DNA of 64,000 nucleotides from contig CM076195.1 in NCBI GenBank assembly GCA_038277395.1, forward strand, positions 18,314,327-18,378,326, given 5' to 3'. A program made the translations under genes and the position numbers. Positions 11,005 through 21,624 of this stretch are shown here, piece after piece (positions within the stretch are counted from its first letter, which is position 1; every line of letters begins with the position of its first letter). The notes beneath the pieces were generated by a model, which saw only the letters and a program-made list of their open reading frames with translations, was not told the DNA's origin and ran no database searches. Source of the DNA: Dryocosmus kuriphilus. Lineage: Eukaryota > Arthropoda > Insecta > Hymenoptera > Cynipidae.

Positions 11005-11074
11005 GTTTGGCTAGTTAAAGCGGCAGCGCTCTTCGTTTATAACTGGAAGGTTGCGGGGTCAATTCTCGCTGCCA
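11005..11074 (+). other. tRNA-like sequence, possible SINE head
   Basis: The stretch TGGCTAGTTAAAGC resembles a tRNA A box/D arm, and GGTTGCGGGGTCAATTCTCG resembles the T-arm/B box of tRNA-derived SINEs. An anticodon-arm-like stem around TTTATAA lies between them. The acceptor stem does not close, so I do not call a functional tRNA. It directly precedes the dispersed repeat that starts at about 11090. Confidence 0.4.
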
Positions 11075-11089
11075 TCACATTTTTCAATT

Positions 11090-12495
11090 TTTTTACATTC
11101 TCATCTCAATGAGAAGGTATTAGTTTTATGTGAAAACTGACTTTCGCGGATTTCATGAAATGTTCATGTTTCATGACCCCCTGAATCCGAAAGAACATGT
11201 TTTACGTTGGTGTCTGTCTGTCATTGTCGACGTCGTCGTCGTCGTTGTCGTTGTCGTTGTCGTCGTTGTCGTTGGCGTCGTTGTCGTCGTCGTAGTCTGT
11301 GAACACGATAACTTTAGAAGGACTAATCGGATTGGAGTGCGCTTTGGTATACTTCTTTAAGGGGTAAAAAGAAAGGACGAGTTCGTTAACCAGCGGTTTT
11401 TGACCAACGGTTATGGTTTTATCCATCAAAAACTGTTTTCACAAAATCAAGAAATCCATTTTCCGGCTAAACTATGCGAGATATAGAAAATATGTATATA
11501 ACAAAAATTGTGTATCTTAAAAAGATCTGCAAATTTTGTATTAACCATTTTTTGATAAAATGCACGGTTTTTTTTTAATCGAGAAAACGTTATTAAAAAT
11601 CAAAAATTCAAATTTTCCGCCAAACTCTGTAAGATAAGAAAAAATGATAATAAACAAAATTGTTCAGCTCAAAAAGATCTACAAATTTTGATGTAACTAT
11701 TTTTCGATAAAATGCACGGTTTTGACTTTAATCGATAAAACGTTATAAAAAATCAAGATTTTCAAATTTCCCGACAAACTATGCAAGACACGGAAAAATA
11801 ATAATAAACAGTGTTGTTCGCCTCAAAAAGATCTACAAATTTGCTCTCTATCATTTTTTTTTGAACAGACGCGTAGTTTTTGAATTATTCGTGAAACATG
11901 TTAAGAAATATTTAAAAAAACACTTTTCAGCAAAACTATGCAAGATATGAGAAAATATTAACAAGCAGATTTATTCACCTTCCGAAGACCTACAAATTCT
12001 CTTGAAATCATTTTTTGATACAACCCATACTTTATTCATTAAACGTATAATACTGTCCTTTTAAACAAAAAATACATTACTATACAGTCAGTAAAAAGTT
12101 ATTAAAAGTTATTGAAAAATCTGCCCGCTACTCAGGCGCATTCTCATCACGTTTCTCGCGGTCACTAATCAATGAACTTATATTTGAAACGTAAATTTCT
12201 TCATTTTTTACATAGATTGGCTGAAAAATGCAATTTTTTACATTCTCATCAGAGAAGGTATTAGTTTTATGTGAAAATTGGACTTTCGCGGATCTCATGA
12301 AATCTCCACGTTTTGAGACCCCTGAGCCAGGTTTTCCTTAAGGGCGATAGAGCCTTAAGTAAAATAATTTCTTTTGTAATTTTTAATTTAAAGGTTTATA
12401 GGATCCATAAACACCGAGCGCGTAGCGCGTGGTGAATAATCTATCGAGCGCGAAGCGCGCGATGAGAATGTGCCCGCGAAGCGGGCAGATTTTTT
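11090..12495 (+). repeat. Dispersed hairpin-rich repeat, copy 2
   Basis: It opens TTTTTTACATTCTCATC. Then come a TCTGTCTGTC word, a GTCGTC/GTCGTT array (about 11226-11300), and four imperfect units of about 150-165 bp starting near 11436, 11586, 11738 and 11905. Each unit contains a version of 'CCGCCAAACTATGCAAGAT' and 'AAAGATCTACAAATTTTG'. A second opening word occurs at 12234. The end is GC-rich: GCGC-GTA-GCGC (12418-12428), GCGC-GAA-GCGC (12448-12458), GATGAGAATGT (12461-12471), then the stem TGCCCGC-GAA-GCGGGCA (12471-12487) and a T run. ACATTCTCATC and GATGAGAATGT are exact inverted ends. No protein is encoded. Confidence 0.85.
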
Positions 12496-13082
12496 ATTTT
12501 TTATTTATTAAAATATCCATATATTCACTTTTCTTATATTTTTTTCAGTTTCACAAAAATAAACATTTTAAGTGTTCTTTTTCAATGAAAAACTCGCTTT
12601 TTCAACATTTTTTTCGCAAAAAAATTTATTTTATATGAAAATTTAATTCTGTTTAGTTCTAGTTGCAATTGTAATTGACATGAAAATAAATTTAACATCG
12701 TTAATACTTATTTTACATGACGAAAATGTTATTTCTGTGTCATGTTATGTCAATGTTATTCTTCTTCCCCTTGCTAGTTAATAACTAAGTTAATTTAGGT
12801 TAATATATAATAAATTATGAAACGAGAAGAGTATTTAAAGTTAAAAAATGACATAAGAATGTAAGAAGATTAGATAAGAATTCAAGAAAGCAGTTTTAAA
12901 GAGATGCCGTTTTATTTTCATTCCATTAATTTGTTGGGTATATTTCTCGGAAACTCTCTGTCGGGTCCTCGAAGTACAAGGCACGAGAGATTTCTCTCCG
13001 TCTTTACCCATGCATTTCGCGAAATAGTGCGTCTTCAAAACAAAACCACACATTTCGACAGATTCATAAAACTTTCAAAATT
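12496..13082. other. Unassigned spacer
   Basis: This is A/T-rich sequence without a protein-like frame. The short overlapping frames on both strands near 12841-13128 have no recognisable features. Confidence 0.45.
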
Positions 13083-13218
13083 GGGGAGCGTCCATAAACC
13101 ACGTAGCCTGTTTTTCTTTTGTTTTTAACGTTGTTTTCTTTTTTACTTAACGGCAATTGTCTTTTCGTCTTTATTCAAACAAAAGAAGAACAGGCTACGT
13201 GGTTTATGCACGCTCCCT
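13083..13218. mobile_element. 136-bp MITE with ~40-bp terminal inverted repeats
   Basis: The left end GGGAGCGTCCATAAACCACG continues TAGCCTGTTTTTCTTTTG. The right end is its reverse complement, ...CAGGCTACGTGGTTTATGCACGCTCCC, with one mismatch. The core is about 50 bp of T-rich DNA. Elements with a GGGAGCGTxCATAAAxxACGTA terminus are familiar to me from several arthropod genomes, but I cannot assign a superfamily. The flanking bases do not show a clear target duplication. Confidence 0.85.
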
Positions 13219-13870
13219 AAGCAACACATACCGAAATTTTAGGTATTTTATAAATTTTAAAAATTTTCGGAAATTTTGGAAAATGTAAGGCAATTTAAAG
13301 TGTCCAAAAATTTTCATAACTTTTAAAAAATTACCAAATTTCAAAAAATTTCTCAAAGTTTCCAGTAATTTGTAAATTTAGCATAAATTTCTAAAACTTT
13401 TGGAAAGTTTTGGTTTGCGGAAATTAAGAGAAATTTATGTATTCAGGAAATTTCCAAAAACTTCAAAGAATTCCAAAAATTTCCCAAAATTCTCAAGACA
13501 ATTTTAGAAATTTCGAAAAATGTCCAATAATTTACAAAATATCCAAAAATGTCCAACGCCCTAAAATTTGTAAAACTTCCCCAAAATTTTCGTTTTTTTA
13601 TAAATTTATCAAAAATTAAATTTTTTTTTTTCGAAATTTCCGGAAATCTAAACTGCCCAAATATTCCCCAAAATTTGCATAATTACTAAAATTTTGAAAA
13701 AATTTGAAATTTTCGTTCTTATATAAATTTAACATAGCTAAATTTTTTAAAATTTCGAAAATTTTTTGAAATAATTATATAGGTAATAAAAATAGTTCAG
13801 TAATTCATAAATCTAGCATAAATTTCCAAAATTTCCCGAAATATAAAATACTTTTCTAATTCACTGTGCC
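13219..13870. repeat. Low-complexity AAATTTCC/GGAAATTT region
   Basis: About 650 bp consist of short shuffled words such as AAATTTCC, AAAATTTTGG, CCAAAATTT and AAATTTCGAAA with no fixed period. Both strands show frames (for example 13437-13619) only because the words lack stops. It looks like expanded simple sequence. Confidence 0.7.
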
Positions 13871-14174
13871 AAAATTACACGGTTTTAGCAGAAATCTTGG
13901 CAAAACTTTTTTTTTTTTTAAGCGACAATTTACATACATGCAATTCGGAACGATTACTAAAAGAAACTAACGTCTTTGGGAAAAGGAAATTCACGCCACA
14001 TATCAAATGTTGTATAAGGACACATATACGCCTGTTAAAAACAGAACATGCAGCGAAATGTCATTTTGAAGGTCAAAACAGACGCGGACCAAACAAAACC
14101 CACTCCACTCATTCTCTGCATCCCTGAACAATATGAAGGTCAGCATTTGAATCAAATACGCTACCTTTATTTTT
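13871..14174. other. Unassigned spacer
   Basis: The segment is somewhat less A/T-rich. An open frame at 13897-14127 shows no recognisable domain. I make no functional call. Confidence 0.35.
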
Positions 14175-14217
14175 TTACATTCTCATCAGAGAAGGTATTA
14201 GATTTATGTAAAATTTG

Positions 14218-14250
<33 letters not shown>

Positions 14251-14520
14251 AGTTTTCATCAAATCTCCACGTTTTGAGACCCCCTGAATGAGAAAAAACG
14301 GTGTTTACGACGGTGTCTGTCTGTTGTTGTTCTCTTCGAAAGTTATACAGGTTTAAGGAAAAAATTACATTTTTTCGAAAAATCTACTTCAAAATTAAAA
14401 TACTCATAACTTCGGATAAAAATTTTTTTCTTACAAATCGGAAAAATATGTATTTCCTAATTTTTCCTCAAAAACAACATATTTCGTCAGCAGCAGATTC
14501 TGCGGCTTGAAAAAAAAAAA
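14175..14520 (+). repeat. Dispersed hairpin-rich repeat, copy 3 (partial), with 32-base C run
   Basis: It opens TTTTTTACATTCTCATCAGA like the other copies. A run of 32 Cs (14219-14250) stands where copy 4 has TTTCGCGGATTTCATG. After GACCCCCTGAAT and CTGTCTGTC it lacks the long hexamer array and diverges near 14340, ending in an A run (about 14510-14526). The GC-rich hairpin end is absent. Confidence 0.7.
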
Positions 14521-14677
14521 AAAAATACATCCCCCTTTTATGTATATCCCCCCTTTTATATCCCCCTTCTTGAAAAACCTTTCTACCTGATTTGAAATGG
14601 ATTCGGTCTATATAACTTTTATTTAAATTTACATTCAAGTTTTTAGAAGATAAGAAATTAAAAGGATTGAAAAAAAG

Positions 14678-14737
14678 TGCGAGGTTGCGAAGGCAGAACG
14701 GCCGCGTTACTAGTCGATCACCTAAGCCACTAGATCA
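14678..14737 (-). other. tRNA-like sequence, possible SINE head
   Basis: Read on the minus strand it contains AGTGGCTTAGGTGATCGACT (A box/D arm-like), CGCGGCCGTTCTGCC (anticodon arm-like) and CTTCGCAACCTCGC (B box-like), followed by T-rich sequence. The order and spacing resemble tRNA-derived SINE heads. I see no clear poly-A tail or target duplication, so the call stays tentative. Confidence 0.4.
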
Positions 14738-15001
14738 AGGTAAATTGTAATGTAAAGAAAATTAAAGCCAGCAGACAACCGGCTGAAAGTAATTCATATT
14801 TTATGTATATTTTATTATGTATTATTTCCTTAAAAAATGTGCAGCTCAATGTGAAGGATTAAAGGAATTATATATACTTGAAGCAATGAGATTTATACAC
14901 TTCTTCGGGAAGACTAGTGAAATTCGTGAAAAATGCTATTCGTGAAAAATGCTATTCGTCCCGAATTTCGGGATGAGTAGACGCAGCCTTCTTGATTATT
15001 A

Positions 15002-16283
15002 TTTTTTTTACATTCTCATCAGAGAAGGTATTAGATTTATGCAAAATTTGACTTTCGCGGATTTCATGAAATCTCCACGTTTTAAGACCTCCTGAATCCG
15101 AAAAAATGGTTTTTACGACCGTGTCTGTCTGTCTGTTGGCGTTGTCGTCGTTGTTGTCGTCGTTGTCGTTGTCGTTGTCGTCGTCGTCGTTGTCGTCGTT
15201 GTCGTTGTCGTCGTTGTCGTTGTCGTTGTCTGTTCCCACGATAACTTTCGAAGGACTAATCAGATTGGATTGCGCTTTGGCACACTACTTTAAGGCCCAA
15301 AAAGAAAGGACGAGTTCGTTAACCAGCGGTTTTTGACAAACGGTTATGGTTTTAGACATCAAAAACGGTTTACACAAAATCAAGAAATTCACTTTGCGAC
15401 TAAACTATGAGATACAAAAAAAACGTAAGAAAGCAAAATTGTTCATCTCAAAAAAATCTACAAATTTTGTCTTAACCATTTTTCGATAAAATGAACGGTT
15501 TTTGTTTTAATCATGAAAACGCTCTTAAAATGAAAAAACTTTGGTTTCCCGCCAAAATATTCAAGATACAAAAAAATGGCAAGGAACAAAGTTGTTCAAT
15601 TTAAAGATATCTACAAATTTTGTTTCAACCATTTTTTGATAAAATGCACGGTTTTTGTTTTAAAATCGATAAAATGTTATTAAAAATTAAAAATTTCAAA
15701 TTTCCCGCCAAACTATGAAGGATACGGAAAAATAATGAGTAACAAAGTTGTTCACCTCAAAAAGATCTACAAATTTGCTCTCTACCATTTTTTTGAGCAG
15801 ACGCGTATTTTTTGAGTTATTCGTGAAATATGTTATGAAATATAAAGAAAACCACTTTTCAGCAAAACTATGCAAGATATGAGAAAATATTAACAAGCAG
15901 AATTGTTCACCTTGGAAAGAGCTACAAAATTTATTTATAAGACTCATCGTTTTACTTTTAAGAATCGAAATCCTCTATTGTGAAATTTGGAAAATCACAA
16001 AAAAACTTTACCAATCTACAATGTGTTTTAAAAAATGTAATTATCGAGCGCGAAGCGCGAGTGTCATGATGAGAATGTATTCCTTAAGGGCGATAGAGCC
16101 TTAAGTAAAATAATTTCTTTTGGAATTTTAAATTTAAAGGTTTATACGATCCATAAACACCGAGCGCGTAGCGCGAGGTGAATAATCTATCGAGCGCGAA
16201 GCGCGAGTTCCAACAGACGCGCGCTCTAGGCGCGCTCATACTTCGCGCGACGAGAATGTGCCCGCGAAGCGGGCAGATTTTTT
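15002..16283 (+). repeat. Dispersed hairpin-rich repeat, copy 4 (most complete)
   Basis: It opens TTTTTTACATTCTCATCAGA and carries a GTCGTT/GTCGTC array (about 15133-15232) after CTGTCTGTCTGTTG. The same series of ~150-bp degenerate units as copy 2 follows ('CGCCAAA.TAT', 'AAAGATCTACAAATTTG'). The tail has GCGC-GAA-GCGC (16048-16058 and 16194-16204), GCGC-GTA-GCGC (16164-16174), a GCGCGC-rich patch, GACGAGAATGT, and the terminal stem TGCCCGC-GAA-GCGGGCA (16259-16275) before a T run. The Asp/Asn frame on the minus strand is the hexamer array, not a gene. Confidence 0.85.
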
Positions 16284-16286
16284 GGA

Positions 16287-16640
16287 TAAAGTTTCGAATA
16301 TCTGAATTTTCCGATTTTATTGAAACTTCGTGTACATATGTATTTTGACGCTCGGATTACGAATATGGTAGTGAAAATTGGCGACTAGGCGATTTTCATA
16401 GTGAAAACCATAAAAAACGCCATAAAAATCAAGTTTTTTGCATTTCTCTCTCTAAATACGTAGAATTTCGAAAAATGCTTTAAACAAAAATTTTAGCTAG
16501 TATAAAAATACATCTTTTTTTTTAGAATACACTTTTTACCTATAAAACCACTATTTTTCGAGAAAAAGAGAGATTGCGTTTGAAAAACAAGAAAAAGACG
16601 AAGAAAGTTACGGAAATGCGTTCGGTCACGTTTTTTGCGT
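16287..16640 (-). repeat. Repeat X, inverted relative of 23380-24046
   Basis: Read on the minus strand this matches both tandem units at 23.38-24.05 kb. Shared words include GACCGAACGCATTTCCG, AGATGTATTTTTATACTAGC, AACTTGATTTTTATGGCGTT and TTTCAATAAAATCGGAAAATT. It begins directly at the end of dispersed-repeat copy 4. No coding function is seen. Confidence 0.75.
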
Positions 16641-16678
16641 TTATCTAAACCAATAAGCACAATATTATCAAATATTGG

Positions 16679-16960
16679 AAACAAAAGTTGTACATCTTAT
16701 CGAGTTACATATATTTTGTCTGTAACATTTTTATCTACAAGTAACAGTTTTCGCGAAAATTAGTGATACATCGATTATCATGGAAAAAAAAACCCCTTAA
16801 AATTCAAGGCTTTTTGCGCATAAATTATTCAATACGCAAACTTTTGCAAAATCTTTGAAACAAAAGTTATGAATCTCATCGAGATACACATTTTTTGTTT
16901 TAAACATTTTTTCATACGAGTGCTAGTTTTCGAGAAAATGAGTGATGCATCTGATAAAAT
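16679..16960 (+). repeat. Two degenerate ~180-bp units
   Basis: The phrase AACAAAAGTTGTACATCTTA...GAGTTACATATATTTTG at about 16679 returns at about 16859 as AACAAAAGTTATGAATCTCA...GAGATACACATTTTTTG. Their syntax resembles the ~150-bp units of the hairpin-rich repeat, suggesting a distant common origin. Confidence 0.6.
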
Positions 16961-17239
16961 TTAACAAATTATAGTGCAATAAGTGACAAGTCTTTCTGTA
17001 CCGTCCGCGCTCCTAGTACTAACAGGCGTGTGTTTCATGCGTGCATTCATGATTGGCTTTTCGTACGATTGTCAAGAAAGATCGATTCTGCACAATACTG
17101 CTCAAGCGTATTGAATCTGCCATCGATTATGAATAGTCTTGTTATTCAAACATGTATAAATCAGTGATAAAATTTAAATTTAAAATTTAAATTCAGTGTA
17201 GCTATAAGATAGAAAATTGTAAAAGCACTCGAGAGTATC
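16961..17239. other. Spacer before LINE
   Basis: No gene recognised. The LINE 5' end is not sharply defined; I place it near 17240. Confidence 0.4.
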
Positions 17240-17482
17240 AGTCCTTTTTGGGTTCGTTGCACGGCCACCTTAGGGGTAAGGCAAAGTTCGGGTTGCTTTG
17301 TAGGCGTTGGTATACTTCGCGTGCTCGCAAGCCCTGCCATCGTTAATAAAACTACGAATCAACCTGAATTAACCTTGCATGTACTCTTTGTAGCAAGATT
17401 GTGCAAGTGAGGGTTTTAAAACGACGAAGAAAAATCTCATTGTAACTCTACCCCAACGCCAGCAAGGCGGCTCGGAGGCATT

Positions 17483-18899
17483 ATGCCTCTGGAGCACGAA
17501 GAAAAGATGGACGACGATGGCTTCACCATCGCGTCATCAAGGAAGCGAAGACGTCAATCCGCTACTTTCATAGATGGAAGCAGTAAGACGTCAAGGACGT
17601 CCATTATAAGCATGTCCCCTTCATGCAAGCCCGATTCAGTTAGACGGAATGTACCATCGGGTTCAAGCGCCAAGACCACCTAAGTAAAATCAAGGCTGGG
17701 CAAAATTCCCCCCATAAATGTGCTAGTGGATGAGGCCAATCATCCCTACACAGTCCTGCATAAACTGTTGAAAAAATCAACGCAATTTAAGCCCATAGTC
17801 TATAACGTGGGCTCCGACATCTACTCCGTTCGCGTTTCCTACTTAGACGACTACCGGACAGTCATTTCTAACTTAGAAAAGGAAGGCTTCGAGTACTACT
17901 TGTACAAGAATATAGAATCACCTCCTGTTAAACTGGTCATTAGAAATATCCCTATTTCCTTCCCCGAAGACTCAGTTCTTGCCGAGCTTCAGGAAGATGG
18001 ATATTCAGTCACTTCCATCAGTCGGATGAGGAACCGACAAACTAAAAAAGCCCTCCCAATGATTCTTCTTACGGTCCCAAACTCGCTACAGGCAAAGGAT
18101 CTTCTCAATTTACAGGCCCTCGCTTTTATCAAAATAAAAGTAGAGCCCGACTTAAAGCCCAAAGAAACCTCGCAGTGCTTTAACTGCCAGAGGTTTCATC
18201 ATGTTTCCGATATGTGCCATGCCACTCCGCGATGAGTTAAATGTGGAGGCTCGCACCTTAGCTCAAGCTGCGAAAAAGACCCGCAAGCTCCGGCCACTTG
18301 CGCCAACTGCTCGGAAGACCATCCTGCCAACTATCGAGGCTGCTCTGCGTTTAAGAAAGCCTCCAGAAATCAAAACTCTAGCCGCAATAAAAATAAAGTC
18401 AAATCATCCGATTTCCAAAAAATAAAAAATGTTGAAACCCAAAAAAAAGCGCCTACGTCACAATTTGCACCAATGCAAAGCTCTACGCAAGAGCAGACAC
18501 CCCCTGTCATCAATCCCCCACCGCAAAAAGTACCGCTTTACAGCACAATGCTAGAATCTAAAAAACCTAAAAAACAACCTGAAGCAATCGCGATTAATTC
18601 TAAACCTAGGCACACAACTCAAAAATTGCAAAATGATACACAAACTAAAACATCCAACTCCGTGATGAAAACCACTACACAGACTAGAGTCACTCCAGCA
18701 GCCGCGTCTACTTACACTGCTCCATCCCAAACCATAAAAATCAATCTAATAAGCCTTTTAAATCGCGCCACGACCTTAACCACCGATATAATGGGGGGGG
18801 GGGGGGGGGGGAATTAATCTAACAGAAGCTATTAATTCAACCGCCGAGATCATAAATAATATATTAACACTAGCTATAGAGAATGGCAACCTCCAATAA
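17483..18899 (+). pseudogene. LINE ORF1 (PRE_C2HC/zinc-knuckle gag-like protein), broken
   Basis: One frame runs from ATG 17483. It shows NHPYTVLHKLLKKST, then the PPVKLVIRNIP segment typical of Jockey ORF1, then CFNCQRFHHVSDMC (a C-x2-C-x4-H-x4-C knuckle) and further Cys/His knuckles (VKCGGSHLSSSC, CANCSEDHPANYRGC). Two in-frame stops interrupt it: TAA at 17681-17683 and TGA at 18233-18235, the latter where related proteins have Cys. A run of 19 Gs (18793-18811) then shifts the frame, after which the tail reads to a stop at 18897-18899. That stop overlaps the ORF2 start by 17 bases. The encoded protein would coat LINE RNA. Confidence 0.85.
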
Positions 18900-21560
18900 T
18901 AAGGTAATAAAAATTATTTTCTGGAACGCTCAGGGCATATATAAAAAAAGACATGAATTAGCCACATACCTTTTTAAAAATAATATTAACATCTGCCTTC
19001 TTAGCGAAAATTTACTCCATGAATCCATACGATCTAATCTAGTACGCGGCTATAAATTATATTGAAACAACACCAATAGAGGAACCGCCATTTTAATCCA
19101 AGAAAAAATTAAACACCACGAGCTTATAATTCCTGAACTAGAAAATCTCGAAGCTACTGCTATATTCAAGTAAAAATACATGGAAATCCGTATGCCATTG
19201 TCTCGATATACCAAACTTGCTCTAAGCCATTTACAAAAAATGATTATAGGAAAATGTTTAAACTTGCACCCTCTGTCATTGCTGCAGGCGACTTCAACGC
19301 GAAACACATAGCTTGGAATAGCAGAATAACCAATAAGACCGGAAAACAATTATTTCAATATATAACCGACAAAAATCTTTCCGTCTCCGCTCCAGATTCA
19401 CACACCTTCTTCCCCCATAACACTAAACATAAATCGGACCTCACTGACTTTGCAATAATTAAAAATAATTACTTTAATCATAATACTACAGCTATAAATG
19501 AATTAGATTCAGATCATCGACCAATTTTACTTAGCCTATACATACTAAATGCGAAAAATCTCCCGATGCACCTCGCTACAATTTTGCAAAAACAAACTGG
19601 CAGACTTTTACCTCAACCCTGGAATCTCAATTAAATTTCGAACCCACACTTCTTAATACTACTCAAATTGATGAAACTGTTACAAATCTCACTCTAAGTA
19701 TAAAATCTGCTATTTACTCTGCAGTCCCTCAGACTGCATTCAATGAATATGATCCGCCCCTCAGCCCTGAGATCCAAGACCTCATCACCACCCGTAACAA
19801 ACTCTGCAATAAACATCAAAAAACTAAAAATCCCATTCTAAAAAATACGATTAACCATCTTCGAAAAACTATTGCTGTTAAAACTATCGAGCACAGGTGC
19901 AATAACTGGAATAAAATAGTCGGTAAACTAGATATAAAAGATAACTCCATTTGGCGCATGACGAAGGCCCTTACAAAACCGCGAACCAATATCCCCCCTC
20001 TCAAAAAACCTGATAAAACTTTTGCACTTTCTCCCAGCGATAAAGCGAACCTGCTAGCCGATTGAAAGTAATTTCTCGCCACATGATGAACCATCAGACC
20101 CCCAACATATCACCGAATGTGAAAAAACTGTTTCTGAGTATCTCAAAACCCCCAGTACGGATAATTTCAAGAAAATAATCGCTAAAGAAATAACTAAACA
20201 GATTAAAACTACTAAAAACAATGAAGCGTCCGTTCCGGACTTAATTTCAAATCTAGTTCTTAAAAAGTTTCCTACCTCGTGTCTTACTCTACTTGCTATT
20301 ATTTTTAACGCATGTCTACAACTTAGCTACTTTCCTGACTCCTGGAAAATGGCCCACATCTTAGTTTTTCAGAAAAAAGGCAAAGATCCATATCATCCAA
20401 CTAGCTATAGACCCATTAGCCTTTTAAATACAATGAGCAAAATTTTTGAAAAAATAATTCTCTCCCGTATAAATTGTCACCTCGAGGAAAACAGCATCAT
20501 TAAACCGCAACAATACGGCTTCAGAAAAGGTCATTCCACTCAACACATGATGCTCAGGCTCACAGAAGCCATTAGCTTGAATTTCAATCGGAAAAAGCAT
20601 ACTGGAGCTATTTTCCTCAATGTGGCAAAGGCCTTTGACAGTGTCTGGCACATAGGCCTACTCAAGAAACTAATTAAATACAAATTTCCAAGAGGGCTCA
20701 TCTTATTTATCCACTCGTATCTTACTAACAGAAAATTTTCAGTCAAATTACAGGACACATTCTCAAGCGAAAGGCCCTGCCGAGCAGGAATACCCCAAGG
20801 TAGTATCCTCGGACCTGTATTCTTTATTATATACGTCAATGATATCCCCGAGGTTCCTGAGGTTTCGATTGGAATATACGCAGATGACACTGCATTATTT
20901 ACCTCTTCTTGGTCAATTTATAAAATCCTAAAATTACTTAATAATGCTCTTAAAATTATCGAGGCTTGGACTAAACTTTGGAGAATAAAAATTAACGTTT
21001 CAAGATCAGAATCAATTCTTTTCTCGGCTAGAAGGCCAGTCAAAATAGATCCACCTCAAATGTTTAATGAACCAATTGAATGGAAAAATTCCGTCAAATA
21101 CTTAGGAGGCAAACTCCATAAACGCCTCAATTGGAAAGAACATATTCACGAAACTAAAGGAAAATCTCTCGGAGTTATCTCGCGCCTACATCCTATTGTT
21201 AATCGACACTCAAGCCTAAAACCTGACCATGCTATCATAATCTATAGAATGCTTATTCGACCTATCATTACCTACGCCTGTACAATCTGGGGTGGTGCGT
21301 CAAAAAGTAATATTAATCAAATTCAAATCATCCAAAACAAATTTCTCAGACGCATCACCAAGGTACCCAGATTTACAAAAATTTCTCTTCTTCACAGAGA
21401 GTTTCAACTACCTTATATTTCTGACTTTATAAAAGAAACTGCTACTAAATTTTATGATTCTGCATCACTATCACCCTTTGAACATATTTCCTCATTAGGG
21501 AAATATGAATATGACCCACTTCGCAAACATCCGATGCCAAGAGATTTCCTCTTGAAATGA
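18883..21560 (+). pseudogene. LINE ORF2: AP endonuclease + reverse transcriptase, broken
   Basis: ATG 18883 opens an endonuclease domain with FWNAQG, LLSENLL, GDFNAKHIAWNS and SDHRPILLSL. The reverse transcriptase covers about 20110-21560 (SYRPISLLN, QYGFRKGHST, AGIPQGSILGP, YADDTALF). The family makes a target-primed cDNA copy of its RNA. Breaks: TGA at 19063-19065, a frameshift near 19155-19165, another near 19560-19590, and stops with a shift near 20063-20090. In motif A the sequence is FLNVAKAFD where active enzymes have Asp in place of Asn, so the first catalytic aspartate is lost. The RT segment is otherwise open for about 480 codons, so decay is patchy. Confidence 0.9.
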
Positions 21561-21584
21561 GTCACCCGGGCTGTGGGTGTGGGG

Positions 21585-21624
21585 TCGGCGCAGCACCGAG
21601 ACATGCCTCGATGCTGCGCCGACC
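21585..21624 (+). other. Perfect 12-bp hairpin in LINE 3' UTR
   Basis: GTCGGCGCAGCA (21585-21596) pairs with TGCTGCGCCGAC (21613-21624). Inside the 16-base loop CGAG and CTCG can form a further short stem. It lies 25 bases after the ORF2 stop, where some LINEs carry the RNA structure that their reverse transcriptase recognises. That role is inference. Confidence 0.75.

Noticed and set aside
11005..11074. Functional tRNA gene
   Set aside because: Acceptor stem does not close and the B box is imperfect.
11130..11360. Poly-valine frame
   Set aside because: Translation of the GTC/GTT microsatellite.
12471..12500. Intrinsic transcription terminator (GC stem plus T run)
   Set aside because: The context is a eukaryotic dispersed repeat; the same stem recurs at 16259-16275 as part of the element end.
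15002..16283. Helitron
   Set aside because: It has a 3' hairpin but no CTRR end and no A|T insertion context, and it has inverted end words, which Helitrons lack.
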